Source: Bordetella trematum (GTDB taxonomy: Bacteria > Pseudomonadota > Gammaproteobacteria > Burkholderiales > Burkholderiaceae_B). From it: a DNA stretch of 36,712 bases. The notes under the pieces were generated by a model. That model saw only the letters and a program-made list of their open reading frames with translations. It was not told the DNA's origin and made no database searches. Below are positions 14,113 to 22,595 of the stretch, in pieces (position 1 is the first letter of the stretch; each line of letters starts with the position of its first letter). A program made the translations under genes and the position numbers. The stretch covers positions 29,064 to 65,775 of the forward strand of contig NZ_FKBR01000022.1 of assembly GCF_900078335.1 (NCBI RefSeq), written 5' to 3'.

Positions 14113-15738
14113 CTACAGGCCCTGAACCGGCAGATCGGCCGGGTAGTCGATCGAGAACTTCAAGGTGGTTTCGCGCGACTGACCCGGCCCCAGATCCCAG
14201 GTCCAGCTGAGTTTGCCCTCATCGCCGCGCGTGACGTCGCCGGGCGACAGCAACTTGACCACGATCTTCTCGTTGCGCGATACCGGCAGACGATCACTCA
14301 GCTGCAGCTGCACCGCGGCCGTCTTGTTGTTCTTCGCCTTGATCTTGTACTCGTAGGTCACGCGCCGGCCACTGCCTGAAAAGCCGGTGTTCTCGGTAAA
14401 CCGGTTGACCAGGTCGCGCTTGACCGCGATGCCCTCATCGGCGCCCAGCGCAAGCTCCAGCTCCTCGCCCGGCATCACCGTCTTGATCGTGCTGGCCGCG
14501 ATGAACGCATCATCCAGGAAACTGTTGAGCGGACCGCCGAGCATCGGATAGGCGGTGTCATTACTCGCCTTGGCGCTCAGGAACGCGGTCTCGCGCAAGC
14601 CCGGCACGGCTTCATAACGCAACGTGGCCGGCAGGCTGGCCCTGGTGATGGCCACGCGCTGCGCCGAGTTGTCGGCGGGCACGCTGGCCGGCGCCGACAG
14701 GGCAAACGAGGCGCTTGTGGCCTGATCGTTCAGTTCGGCTTGCGGCAAGGCAATTTCTTCGGCCATCCTGGCCTGCGACCTTGCGGTGGCGGCTTGGGCA
14801 TAGGCCATGCGCGCCTGGCGGGCATCGGCCACAGGAGCGGGACGGGGCGCGGGCATCGGTGGCGGCGGCGGCGCCACATCGAGGATCCACGGCAGGCTTT
14901 GCGGCGCGGCGCCGCCCAGCGACGGCCGGGCGGTGGACAGGGTCAGCCTGACCTTGTCCCAGTCTTCGCCGGTGCGCTGTTGCACCACGCCGTAGTAGCC
15001 CAGATCGACCTGCCCTTTCGCGCCGCGCAGGCGTGCGTCGTAGGCCGGCGTCCAGCGCGCGCCGGCCACCGCATACGAGAGGCCGACATCGACCTTGCCC
15101 GGTTTGGCCAATTGCACCCGCAAGGTCACCGTCTTGCTGCGTTGCGCGCTGTCCTGGCGCAATTGCTGTTGGCTCTGTTCCAGGGCATTCAATTCGCGCT
15201 CCAGCGCGTCTCGCTGCTCAGCCACGCGACGCAGGCCGCTCAGGGCGCGCGCCAGCGTGTCGGCGCTCTGGGCCTGCACCGCATTGAGCTGCTCGATCGT
15301 CAGGCGCGCCCCATCGCGGCCCGGCTCGGTAGCGCCGCGCTGCATCAAGGCGACCCACTCGCGCTGGTTCTCCAGCACCGCCGCCTCATCCTCGAGCGCA
15401 TTCAGGCGCGCCTGCAAATCGCGGATCTGCTGCTGCAGGGCCTGCTCGCGCGAATTGGCGCTTTCGCTCAGATAGGCCGTCGCCGTTTTGACGTCCAGCA
15501 GGGTAGCCTGGCCCGTGCTGTGCGCCGACACCTGCAATGAGTTGTCCTGCAGCGAGGCAGGCAGGCGCTCGAACACCAGTTCATGTTCGCCCGCTCCCAG
15601 CGATACGCTGGCCTGGCGCGTGACGACCGCGCGATCCGGATAGACCGTGACGGCCTCGATGGTGGAGGGCAGGGCCGCAGCCCAGCCCCAGCCCGGCATG
15701 GCCGCGCAGCAGGCCAACAGCAAAATCGAACGTCGCAC
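14113..15738 (-). CDS. DUF4139 / mucoidy-inhibitor (MuiA)-like envelope protein
   Basis: 541 residues with a signal peptide (about 1-21, ending GWGWAA). It then has a DUF4140-like N-terminal domain (AVTVYPDRAVVTRQASVSLGAGEHELVFERLP) and a long coiled-coil region (about 85-200, rich in Q, R, E and L). A C-terminal DUF4139 beta domain follows, with the usual GARWTPAYDARL, GEDWDKVRLTLSTA and LPWILDV stretches, broken by a Pro/Ala-rich insert (about 290-345). Proteins of this family are exported and linked to envelope or mucoid phenotypes in some bacteria; no enzyme activity is established. It converges with the DUF6817-like gene, 11 bases apart. Confidence 0.82.
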   Translation of the reverse strand: MRRSILLLACCAAMPGWGWAAALPSTIEAVTVYPDRAVVTRQASVSLGAGEHELVFERLPASLQDNSLQVSAHSTGQATLLDVKTATAYLSESANSREQALQQQIRDLQARLNALEDEAAVLENQREWVALMQRGATEPGRDGARLTIEQLNAVQAQSADTLARALSGLRRVAEQRDALERELNALEQSQQQLRQDSAQRSKTVTLRVQLAKPGKVDVGLSYAVAGARWTPAYDARLRGAKGQVDLGYYGVVQQRTGEDWDKVRLTLSTARPSLGGAAPQSLPWILDVAPPPPPMPAPRPAPVADARQARMAYAQAATARSQARMAEEIALPQAELNDQATSASFALSAPASVPADNSAQRVAITRASLPATLRYEAVPGLRETAFLSAKASNDTAYPMLGGPLNSFLDDAFIAASTIKTVMPGEELELALGADEGIAVKRDLVNRFTENTGFSGSGRRVTYEYKIKAKNNKTAAVQLQLSDRLPVSRNEKIVVKLLSPGDVTRGDEGKLSWTWDLGPGQSRETTLKFSIDYPADLPVQGL

Positions 15739-15863
15739 AGAGCACCTCGGTTAGAAACGACAGGCATCGGCCAGAGTCCCTACTCTGGCGCTCACGCACT
15801 TTAGCGCGAGGCGTGGCTGACGGGGTTTACAGAAAATGACATCGGCGACAGGGCAATACGGCG

Positions 15864-16748
15864 CTAGGAAGCCAGATCCAGCCCTGCGAAAAGGTCTGCC
15901 AGGGTAGGTACCGAACGGGCCGGCCAGATGGCGCTCAGGTCAAAACTGGGCAGCTCCTGGCCATCACGCACCGGGCAGAAGCGTACGCCACGAAAATCAA
16001 GGCTGCGGATCCAGCTCGGCAACAAAGCCACGCCACAGCCGCCGGCCACACAGGACAGCACAGTCAGGGTGCGATTGGCCTGCTGCGCCACCCATGGCGT
16101 CAGCCCCGCCTTGCGCAAGGCATCCAGAATTGCGGCATAAAACACCGGCAACTGATCCTGGGGATACATCACCAGACCCGCTTGTGCCACCTGGGCCAAC
16201 GAGACAGCCCCATCCTCGCCGATCTCGAATTCGTCCGGCACTGCCGCCAGCAGACGTTCGCGCACCAGCAGGCGTTCACGCATCGGCCCCCGGATCGCCA
16301 CCGGCGTATGCATCAGCCCCAGGTCGATGGTGCCGTTCTCGAGCGCCTGCGCCTGCTCGGCATTGCTCATTTCGTGCAACACCACGCGCACCCCTGGCGC
16401 GGCCTTGCGCAAGGCGCGCAAAGCGCGCGGCAAGGTGTCGAACAAGGCCGACGACACCAGGCCTATCACCAGTTGCCCGGCGCTGCCGCTGGCGATTTCA
16501 CGAGCACGGTCGGCGGCCGCGTCGATACGCGCCACGCTCACACGTACGTCTTCCAGGATGGCCAGCGCCGCCGGCGTGGCGCGCGCGCCCTGACGACTGC
16601 GGTCAAAAAGCCGCACACCCAGGGCCTGCTCCATGCGTTTGAGCGACTGCGACAAAGCGGGTTGGGCCAGGCCCAGATGATCTGCCGCCCGGCTGACGCT
16701 GCCATGCTCCACCACGGCGAGGAAATGGCGCAGGTGTCGGGTTTCCAT
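15864..16748 (-). CDS. LysR-family transcriptional regulator
   Basis: 294 residues from the ATG at 16748 (METRHLRHFLAVVEHGS), the canonical LysR beginning; an upstream ATG adds 14 residues of AT-rich leader. The winged HTH occupies about 1-60 (VSRAADHLGLAQPALSQSLKRMEQALGVRLFDR), followed by a linker helix and a two-lobe effector domain. It is divergent from the amidohydrolase-Bug pair, across 99 bases containing a LysR-type T-N11-A dyad. Control of that pair is therefore likely, with the pathway substrate or product as co-inducer. Confidence 0.9.
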   Translation of the reverse strand: METRHLRHFLAVVEHGSVSRAADHLGLAQPALSQSLKRMEQALGVRLFDRSRQGARATPAALAILEDVRVSVARIDAAADRAREIASGSAGQLVIGLVSSALFDTLPRALRALRKAAPGVRVVLHEMSNAEQAQALENGTIDLGLMHTPVAIRGPMRERLLVRERLLAAVPDEFEIGEDGAVSLAQVAQAGLVMYPQDQLPVFYAAILDALRKAGLTPWVAQQANRTLTVLSCVAGGCGVALLPSWIRSLDFRGVRFCPVRDGQELPSFDLSAIWPARSVPTLADLFAGLDLAS

Positions 16749-16761
16749 ATTGGTTCGATAT
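16747..16761. promoter_or_regulatory. LysR-type T-N11-A dyad
   Basis: ATAT (16747-16750) and ATAT (16758-16761) flank TGGTTCG, and T16748 to A16760 give the T-N11-A spacing of LysR binding boxes. It overlaps the start codon of the LysR gene and lies in the gap facing the divergent amidohydrolase gene, a place consistent with self-repression plus activation of the target. Confidence 0.4.
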
Positions 16762-16847
16762 GAATAAAACGTTTTCAGGCAATAGATCAATATATCCCGT
16801 CTGCCTAGAATCCGCCCGGCTCATATCCTGATCGCGGAGATTCCGGC

Positions 16848-17672
16848 TTGACCTCGATTCCTCTCTCGGTAGACACCCATGCGCACGTCTTTCTGCGCGA
16901 CCTGCCCATGACCGACGGCCGGCGCTACACGCCGGCTGCGGACGCCACGCTGCCCGACTATCTCGGCCTGCTGGACCGGCACGGCCTGTCGCACGGCGTG
17001 CTGATCCAACCCAGTTTCCTGGGCACCGACAACCGCCATCTGCTGGCCGCCCTGGCGACGGCAAAGGGACGCCTGCGAGGGGTGGCGGTGGTGCAGCCGG
17101 GCGTTGGCCGGGAAGAACTGGCCGCCATGGACCGTGCCGGCGTGCGCGGCATCCGCCTGAATCTATTCGGCCAGGCCACGCCGGCGCTGGCCCGGACTGG
17201 CTGGCGCGATCTGCTCGAAAACATCACCGCGCTGGGCTGGCACGTGGAAATCCACACTCCGGCCTTGCGCCTGCCCGAGGCCATGGAACCTCTGCTGGCC
17301 GCGGGCTGCCGCATCGTGGTGGATCACTTCGGCCGGCCGGACGGCGCCGGCGAGGATCCGGCCATCGACTATCTGCTGTCGCAAGGCGACAGCGGCCGTG
17401 TCTGGGTCAAACTCTCGGCGGCCTATCGGATCTGGCCGGCTGCCGTCTGCGCGACACGGGCGCGCCTGGCGGCCCAACGGCTGCTGCGCGCCTTCGGCGC
17501 CACACAACTGCTCTGGGGCAGCGACTGGCCCCATACCGAACACCACCGGCACGCCGCCGCTCAGCACGCATGGGACGGCCTGCCTGCCTGGATCGACGAC
17601 GAAGCGGCGCGCCGCTGCATACTGGCCGACACCGCGTCGGCGCTTTTTGGCATCAAAGGAGATACGCCATGA
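16848..17672 (+). CDS. Amidohydrolase-2 family protein (PDC lactonase-like)
   Basis: 274 residues starting at a TTG at 16848 with GGAG about ten bases upstream; there is no earlier in-frame ATG and the conserved N-terminus begins at once. It is a TIM-barrel metal hydrolase: H11-x-H13 in VDTHAHVF, HTPAL near 136, H160 in VVDHFGRPD and D226 in WGSDWPHTE. This pattern fits the group containing 2-pyrone-4,6-dicarboxylate lactonase (LigI) and related carboxylic-lactone hydrolases. Its stop overlaps the next Bug gene (ATGA), so hydrolase and receptor are translated together, which suggests that the receptor brings in the hydrolase substrate or a precursor. Confidence 0.85.
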   Translation: MTSIPLSVDTHAHVFLRDLPMTDGRRYTPAADATLPDYLGLLDRHGLSHGVLIQPSFLGTDNRHLLAALATAKGRLRGVAVVQPGVGREELAAMDRAGVRGIRLNLFGQATPALARTGWRDLLENITALGWHVEIHTPALRLPEAMEPLLAAGCRIVVDHFGRPDGAGEDPAIDYLLSQGDSGRVWVKLSAAYRIWPAAVCATRARLAAQRLLRAFGATQLLWGSDWPHTEHHRHAAAQHAWDGLPAWIDDEAARRCILADTASALFGIKGDTP

Positions 17673-18658
17673 CGACTTTCCCTCAACTGGGGCGCCGCGC
17701 CCTCGCCAGCCTGGCACTGGCCGGCGCCGCCTTGCTGGCGGCTCCCATGGCCCAGGCCCAGTATCCGGAACGTCCCGTGACGCTGATCGTCACTTACCCG
17801 CCCGGCGGCACGGTGGACGTGGTGGCGCGTCTCATCGGGCCGCGCCTGGCGGCCCGGCTGGGGCAGCCCGTGGTGGTTGAAAACCGAGGCGGCGCCGGCG
17901 GCATGATCGGCGGCGCGGCGGCCGCCAAGGCGAAGCCCGACGGCTACACCCTGATGCTGGACGCCTCCAACCATGCCCAGAATCCGGCCCTGCACAGCCG
18001 CATGCAGTTCGACACACTGAAGGACTTCACGGCCGTCTCGCTGCTGCTGCGCGTGCCCAATGTGCTGGTGGTGGCCCCCGACTCGCCGCTCAAGGACGTC
18101 GCCCAGGTGATCCGCGAAGGCAAGCAGACCGACGGCGCGCCGTTGTACTTCGCTTCGGCCGGGCCCGGCTCGGCGCAGCACCTGGCCGGCGAGCTTTTTA
18201 ATCTGCAGGCCGGCACGCAGCTGGAACACGTTCCCTACAAGGGCGGCGGCCCGGCCATGATCGATGTGATGTCGGGACAGGTGCCGATCATGTTCGCCTC
18301 CATGGGCTCGGCGTGGCAGCACGTCAAGAACGGCAAGTTGCGCGCCATCGCCGTCGGCGGCGATCATCGCTCGGCCGCGGCCCCTGACCTGCCCACCATC
18401 GAGGAAAGCGGCGTGCCCGGCTACGCCTCGTATGAGTGGAACGCCGTCTTTGCGCCCACCGGCACGCCGCCGGAGATTGTCGAGCAGGTGTCGCAGGCGT
18501 TGGCCGAGGTGCTCAAGGACGAGGCTATCGTGACGGCCCTGCACGGCTTCGGCGCCGAGCCGATCGGCTCCAGCCCCGCAGAACTGGAGGCGTTCCGCCG
18601 CAGCGAGATCGCCAAATGGCAGACTGTCGCGCAACAGGCCGGCCTGAAACTCTATTGA
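17669..18658 (+). CDS. Bug-family periplasmic binding receptor
   Basis: 329 residues from the ATG at 17669, overlapping the amidohydrolase stop by four bases, with AAAGGAGA upstream; longer frames inside the amidohydrolase are not real. A signal peptide (about 1-30, ending AQAQ) precedes YPERPVTLIVTYPPGG-TVDVVA, PDGYTLML, VPYKGGGPAMIDVMSGQVPIMF and VFAPTGTPPEIVEQV. It is the third receptor of the tripartite tricarboxylate class in the window and again lacks TctA/TctB. Likely ligand: a di- or tricarboxylate handled by the coupled amidohydrolase. Regulation is probably by the divergent LysR protein. Confidence 0.9.
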   Translation: MTTFPQLGRRALASLALAGAALLAAPMAQAQYPERPVTLIVTYPPGGTVDVVARLIGPRLAARLGQPVVVENRGGAGGMIGGAAAAKAKPDGYTLMLDASNHAQNPALHSRMQFDTLKDFTAVSLLLRVPNVLVVAPDSPLKDVAQVIREGKQTDGAPLYFASAGPGSAQHLAGELFNLQAGTQLEHVPYKGGGPAMIDVMSGQVPIMFASMGSAWQHVKNGKLRAIAVGGDHRSAAAPDLPTIEESGVPGYASYEWNAVFAPTGTPPEIVEQVSQALAEVLKDEAIVTALHGFGAEPIGSSPAELEAFRRSEIAKWQTVAQQAGLKLY

Positions 18659-18664
18659 TGCCCA

Positions 18665-18685
18665 GGGCGCGGCAATTGCCGCCCC
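18665..18685. terminator. Possible two-way terminator between convergent genes
   Basis: A perfect 14-base palindrome (GCGGCAATTGCCGC, 18669-18682) flanked by GGG and CCC lies in the 34-base gap between the Bug gene and the convergent ABC ATPase gene. No T run follows, so it may only slow polymerase. Confidence 0.3.
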
Positions 18686-18692
18686 GCAACCC

Positions 18693-19451
18693 TCAGCGGT
18701 AATAGACGCAAATGCGCTGACCGTCGATCTCGTGCACCCGGATAGGCAGCGCATACAGCTCGCTCAGCACGTCCGACCGAATCAGTTCGGCTGGCGTGCC
18801 CTGATGCGCCACCCTGCCCTGTCGCATGGCGACGATCTGGTCGGCATACGCAGAGGCGAAATTCAGGTCGTGCAACACGATGATCACTGTCTTGCCCAAC
18901 TCATCGGCGGCGCGGCGCAGCACGCGCATCATGGCCACGGCATGCTTCATGTCCAGGCTGTTGAGCGGCTCGTCCAGCAGCACGTAACGCGTATCCTGGC
19001 ACAGCACCATGGCCACGAAGGCACGCTGGCGCTGGCCGCCCGACATTTCGTCCAGATAACGGTCAGCCAGGGGCGTGAGGTCGAGATAGTCGATGGCGCG
19101 CTCGATATGAGCCTTGTCGTCCAGGGTCAGGCGCCCACCGGTATGGGGAAAGCGCCCGAACGCCACCAGATCGCGGACCGTCAGGCGCAGCGGCAGGTGA
19201 TTGTCCTGGCGCAGAATGGCCAGCCGGGTCGCCAGCTCGCGACTGTCGGCCTGGGTCACATCCAGGCCATCGACCAGCACCTGGCCCTGCGACAGGGGCA
19301 GCAGGCGGCTGACCATGGACAGCAAGGTGGATTTGCCTGCGCCGTTGGGGCCGACGATGGCGGTCACGCCGCGCGCTGCCAACTGCAGGCTCACGTCATC
19401 GACCACCACACTATCGTCATAACACTTGCTGACGGATTTCAGCTCTATCAT
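18693..19451 (-). CDS. Ferric-siderophore ABC transporter, ATP-binding protein
   Basis: 252 residues from the ATG at 19451, which overlaps the stop of the permease gene (ATGA). Walker A GPNGAGKST lies at 34-42, the ABC signature MSGGQ at 136-140 and Walker B YVLLDE at 156-161, followed by the D-loop SLD and the switch His in VLHDLN. The subgroup is that of FepC/FecE/CeuD-type iron-chelate importers. It powers the two permeases encoded just upstream. The gene is the last of the operon binding protein, permease, permease, ATPase. Confidence 0.93.
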   Translation of the reverse strand: MIELKSVSKCYDDSVVVDDVSLQLAARGVTAIVGPNGAGKSTLLSMVSRLLPLSQGQVLVDGLDVTQADSRELATRLAILRQDNHLPLRLTVRDLVAFGRFPHTGGRLTLDDKAHIERAIDYLDLTPLADRYLDEMSGGQRQRAFVAMVLCQDTRYVLLDEPLNSLDMKHAVAMMRVLRRAADELGKTVIIVLHDLNFASAYADQIVAMRQGRVAHQGTPAELIRSDVLSELYALPIRVHEIDGQRICVYYR

Positions 19452-20410
19452 CGACGCCCCTTGCGCAGAATCAGGATAAGGAAAAGCAGGCCGCCCACGA
19501 ATTCGATCACCACACTGACGGTCGTGCTCAGGCCCAGCACACGCTCCAGCAGGGTCTGCCCTCCCACCAGGAAGATGATCCCCCACAGCACGGCGGCCGG
19601 CACGGTCTGCCCATGACGATCGCTGGCCATGCTCTGGTAGGCGAGATTGCTCACCAGCAAGCCCAGGAAGGTCACCGGACCGACCAGCGCCGTAGCCACC
19701 GCCACCAGTACCGCCACGCCGCCCAAGGTGGTCAACAGCGTTGCGCGGTAGTTGATCCCCAGGTTGATGGCCATGTCACGGCCCAGCGCCACCACGTCGT
19801 AACGTCGGCGCATGCGCCAGAACACCAGGCTCACCAGCACGGCCGCCCCGGCAGCCAGCGGCAGCAGGCCGACGCGCACACTGTTGAAGCTGGCGAACAT
19901 GCGGTCTTGCAACACCAGAAACTCGTTGGGATCGATCAACCGCATCGCAAAGCTCGACAGGCTGCGAAACAACAGGCCGAAGATGATCCCCACCAGCATC
20001 ATCAGGTGCAGACTCTGCGACCCGCCAGTGAACAACCAACGGAACAGCACCCAGGCGAATCCCGTCATGGCGCCCACTTCCAGCAGGAACTGCCAGGCCG
20101 GCGTGGGCGCATTCATGGCAGGCAGCCCGAAGCCATAGACGATGGCCGCCTGGATGGTCACGTACAAGGCATCAAAACCCATGATCGACGGGGTCAGGAT
20201 GCGGTTGTGCGTCATGGTCTGGAACAGCACCGACGACACCGCGACGCAATAGGCCACCAGCACCATCGCCGCCAGCTTGCCGCCCCGGAACGGGATCACG
20301 AATGACCACTGCCCACGCGCGTCGATCGTCATATAGGCCACGCAGCAAGCCAGCGCCAGGCCGGCCAGCACGCCCAGGCGCATGCCCGGGCCGATCCGTT
20401 TTTCAGCCAC
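19448..20410 (-). CDS. Ferric-siderophore ABC transporter, permease (FecCD family)
   Basis: 320 residues from a GTG at 20410, overlapping the end of the other permease gene by eight bases. An ATG further upstream (20452) would give an unlikely Cys-rich start (MSCSCGCCC), and an ATG at 20383 is also possible. About nine to ten hydrophobic segments span the protein, with FecCD features such as SVLFQTMTHNRILTPSIMGFD, GVAVLVAVATALVGPVTFLGLLVSN and a C-terminal VIEFVGGLLFLILILRKGRR. With the partner permease it forms the membrane channel for an iron chelate. Confidence 0.9.
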   Translation of the reverse strand: MAEKRIGPGMRLGVLAGLALACCVAYMTIDARGQWSFVIPFRGGKLAAMVLVAYCVAVSSVLFQTMTHNRILTPSIMGFDALYVTIQAAIVYGFGLPAMNAPTPAWQFLLEVGAMTGFAWVLFRWLFTGGSQSLHLMMLVGIIFGLLFRSLSSFAMRLIDPNEFLVLQDRMFASFNSVRVGLLPLAAGAAVLVSLVFWRMRRRYDVVALGRDMAINLGINYRATLLTTLGGVAVLVAVATALVGPVTFLGLLVSNLAYQSMASDRHGQTVPAAVLWGIIFLVGGQTLLERVLGLSTTVSVVIEFVGGLLFLILILRKGRR

Positions 20411-21419
20411 GCCGCCCCCTTTGGCGCAGCAGCAACCACAGGAACAGGACACCCCCCACGACCCCGACCACGGTGCCGATGGGCACCTCGTAGGGGTAGA
20501 GCAGCAGGCGACCGATGATGTCGCAGGTCAGCACGAACACCCCGCCCAACAGAGCCACCCACGGAATCGAACGCCGCATGTTGTCACCGAACATCAGGCT
20601 CACGGCATTGGGCACGATCAGCCCGAGAAAGGGAATCGCGCCCGCAGTCACCACCACCACCGCCGAGATGGCCGAGACGATCAACAGGCCCACGAAAGTC
20701 AGACGGGCATAGTTCAGCCCCAGGTTCGAAGCGAACTCGCGCCCCATGCCGGCCACCGTATAGCGGTCTGCCGCACGATAGGCCACGCAGGTCAGGATCA
20801 ACCCCACCCACAGCAACTCGTAGCGCCCGCGCAATACTCCGGAGAAATCGCCGGTCGTCCAGGCATGCAGCGACTGGAGCAGGTCATGCTGGATCGCCAC
20901 GTAAGTCGTGACGGCATGGATCACGCCGCCCAGGATCAACCCCACCAGCGGCACCAGGAAGGGGCTGCGCATCGGCACCCGTCGCAACAGGGCCAGGAAC
21001 ACCAGACTGCCCGCCAGGCCGAAAGCCGTCGCCGTGACCATCTTCACAATCACGGGCGCGCCCGGCGCCAGCAGCGTGACCGTCAGAATCCCCAGTGTGG
21101 CCGACTCCATCGTGCCGGCCGTGGAAGGCTCTACGTAGCGGTTGCGCACCAGCATCTGCATCAGCAAGCCGGCCACGGCCAGGGCCATGCCGGCCAGCAG
21201 CAAGGCCAGGGTGCGCGGCACGCGGCTGACCATCAGCAGTTGCCAGGTCTTGGCGGCCTGCTCTCCCCCGAACAGATCCAGATACGAAAACCGCCCTGCG
21301 CCCAGACCAATGCTGATCAGGCACAAGGCGAGCAAGACCGTACAGGTGACGGCCAGCCCGAGCGGGCCGGCCAGCCACCGGAAGCGCGCCGGGCGCGCGA
21401 CCGGTTGTAATGAAGGCAT
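20403..21419 (-). CDS. Ferric-siderophore ABC transporter, permease (FecCD family)
   Basis: 338 residues from the ATG at 21419, five bases after the end of the binding-protein gene. Multiple membrane spans begin at about 20 (LGLAVTCTVLLALCLISIGLG). The FecCD hallmarks are present: SRVPRTLALLLAGMALAVAGLLMQMLVRN, EPSTAGTMESATLGIL, GAIPFLGLIVPNAVSLMFGDNMR and PIGTVVGVVGGVLFLWLLLRQR. The two permeases differ enough to form a heterodimer, as in FatDC, CeuBC and VctDG systems. The operon runs on the minus strand with short overlaps, pointing to one transcript. Confidence 0.92.
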   Translation of the reverse strand: MPSLQPVARPARFRWLAGPLGLAVTCTVLLALCLISIGLGAGRFSYLDLFGGEQAAKTWQLLMVSRVPRTLALLLAGMALAVAGLLMQMLVRNRYVEPSTAGTMESATLGILTVTLLAPGAPVIVKMVTATAFGLAGSLVFLALLRRVPMRSPFLVPLVGLILGGVIHAVTTYVAIQHDLLQSLHAWTTGDFSGVLRGRYELLWVGLILTCVAYRAADRYTVAGMGREFASNLGLNYARLTFVGLLIVSAISAVVVVTAGAIPFLGLIVPNAVSLMFGDNMRRSIPWVALLGGVFVLTCDIIGRLLLYPYEVPIGTVVGVVGGVLFLWLLLRQRGRRG

Positions 21420-21423
21420 ACGC

Positions 21424-22350
21424 TTACTGCTTCGTGACGGCGGCGTCGATCTCGTTGACGCTTTCCTGCAGGGCCGTCAGGCCGGCGGCGCCCAGCGAGT
21501 ACCAGTTGGGGCCATCCAGGTAGATGACATGCTTGTTCTTCCAGGCCTTCGTGCCACGCACCAGATCGTTGTCCAGCAATTGCTGAGCCGAGGTCCCTTC
21601 ACGGCCAATGGCGGCGTCGCGATCGATCACGAACAGCCAATCCGGGTCGGTTTGGGCGATGAACTCGAAGGACACGGCCTGGCCATGGTTGGAGGTCTTC
21701 AGGTCCGTGACGGCCGGCTTCACGCCGAAGGCATCATGGATCACGCCGAACCGCGACCCCGGTCCGTAGGCACTCATCTTGCCGCCGGTCGTGAGGATGA
21801 TCAGGCCCGTACCCGCTTTGCCGGCGCGCTCATTGAGGGAAGCGATCGACGCCTTGAGGGCCTTGAGCTTCTCATCCGCCACGTCCTGGCGGCCGTAAAT
21901 GCCCGCCAGCGTGTTGGTGTTGCGCTCGACGCTGCCGACCAGATCCTTCGGATCGACGGTCAGGTCCACCGTAGGGGCCATGCGCGAAAGATCGCCATAC
22001 TTGGGCGCCGAACGACCCGCCACGAAGATCACGTCCGGCTGCAGACGATTGATGGCCTCGTAGTCCGGCTCGAACATCGACCCGACTTTGGCATAGTTCT
22101 TGTCGGCGTACTTCGCCAGGGGCTTGGGCCAATGCACGGCGGCAGGCACCCCGATGGCTTCCACGCCCAGCGTATTGAGCGTATCCAGCACGGCCAGATC
22201 CATGACCACCGTCTTGGCAGGCTTGTCCGGTACCTGCGTGCTGCCCTGCGCATGCTTGACTTCGGCAGCCTGGCCGAACAGAGGCACCAGGGCCAGCGCA
22301 GCGCCGGCCAACCAATGACGCATTCCACTCTGGGTCGATTTCTTCAGCAT
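21424..22350 (-). CDS. Ferric-siderophore ABC transporter, periplasmic binding protein
   Basis: 308 residues from the ATG at 22350 (GGGAG upstream). An N-terminal signal (MLKKSTQSGMRHWLAGAALALVPLFGQA) without lipobox marks a soluble periplasmic protein. The mature protein has the class III fold: KTVVMDLAVLDTLNTLGVEAIGVP, YAKVGSMFEPDYEAINRLQPDVIFVAGR, DPDWLFVIDRDAAIG and HVIYLDGPNWYSLGAAG. The closest families I know are FatB, CeuE, VctP and YclQ, which bind catecholate-type ferric siderophores; the exact ligand here is not known. It is first in the operon, behind a Fur-box candidate, so induction by iron lack is expected. Confidence 0.9.
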   Translation of the reverse strand: MLKKSTQSGMRHWLAGAALALVPLFGQAAEVKHAQGSTQVPDKPAKTVVMDLAVLDTLNTLGVEAIGVPAAVHWPKPLAKYADKNYAKVGSMFEPDYEAINRLQPDVIFVAGRSAPKYGDLSRMAPTVDLTVDPKDLVGSVERNTNTLAGIYGRQDVADEKLKALKASIASLNERAGKAGTGLIILTTGGKMSAYGPGSRFGVIHDAFGVKPAVTDLKTSNHGQAVSFEFIAQTDPDWLFVIDRDAAIGREGTSAQQLLDNDLVRGTKAWKNKHVIYLDGPNWYSLGAAGLTALQESVNEIDAAVTKQ

Positions 22351-22386
22351 GAAAGACTCCCGTCGCAACCGACGTTTACGTTATCA

Positions 22387-22405
22387 AATAAGAATAGTTC
22401 TCAAT
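22387..22405 (-). promoter_or_regulatory. Fur box candidate before the siderophore ABC operon
   Basis: Read on the minus strand, the 19 bases ATTGAGAACTATTCTTATT agree with the 9-1-9 pattern AATGAGAAT-N-ATTCTCATT at 15 of 18 arm positions. It lies 36 bases before the binding-protein start, where iron-loaded Fur would block transcription. More GATAA-like sequence flanks it on both sides. Confidence 0.6.
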
Positions 22406-22539
22406 GATAACAGCATTTATCTTACATGCCAGAAATACGCCCAAATCTATCCGTACCTAACTACTGAATACCCGAGATAACTGTTTCGCTGGGTTTCGAC
22501 AGTATCGCCCCGCAATACTCCCACCAAGGCCCGCCAATG

Positions 22540-22564
22540 AAAACGGCGCCCTTGCGGGCGCCGT
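22540..22564 (-). terminator. Rho-independent terminator after secG
   Basis: On the minus strand a perfect nine-base stem (ACGGCGCCC at 22543-22551 with GGGCGCCGT at 22556-22564, four-base loop) is followed by a short T run. It begins 31 bases after the secG stop. The stem is almost the same as that after pnp. Confidence 0.75.
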
Positions 22565-22595
22565 CTGGCAAAACAGCCGAGGCGTGAATGACGCC

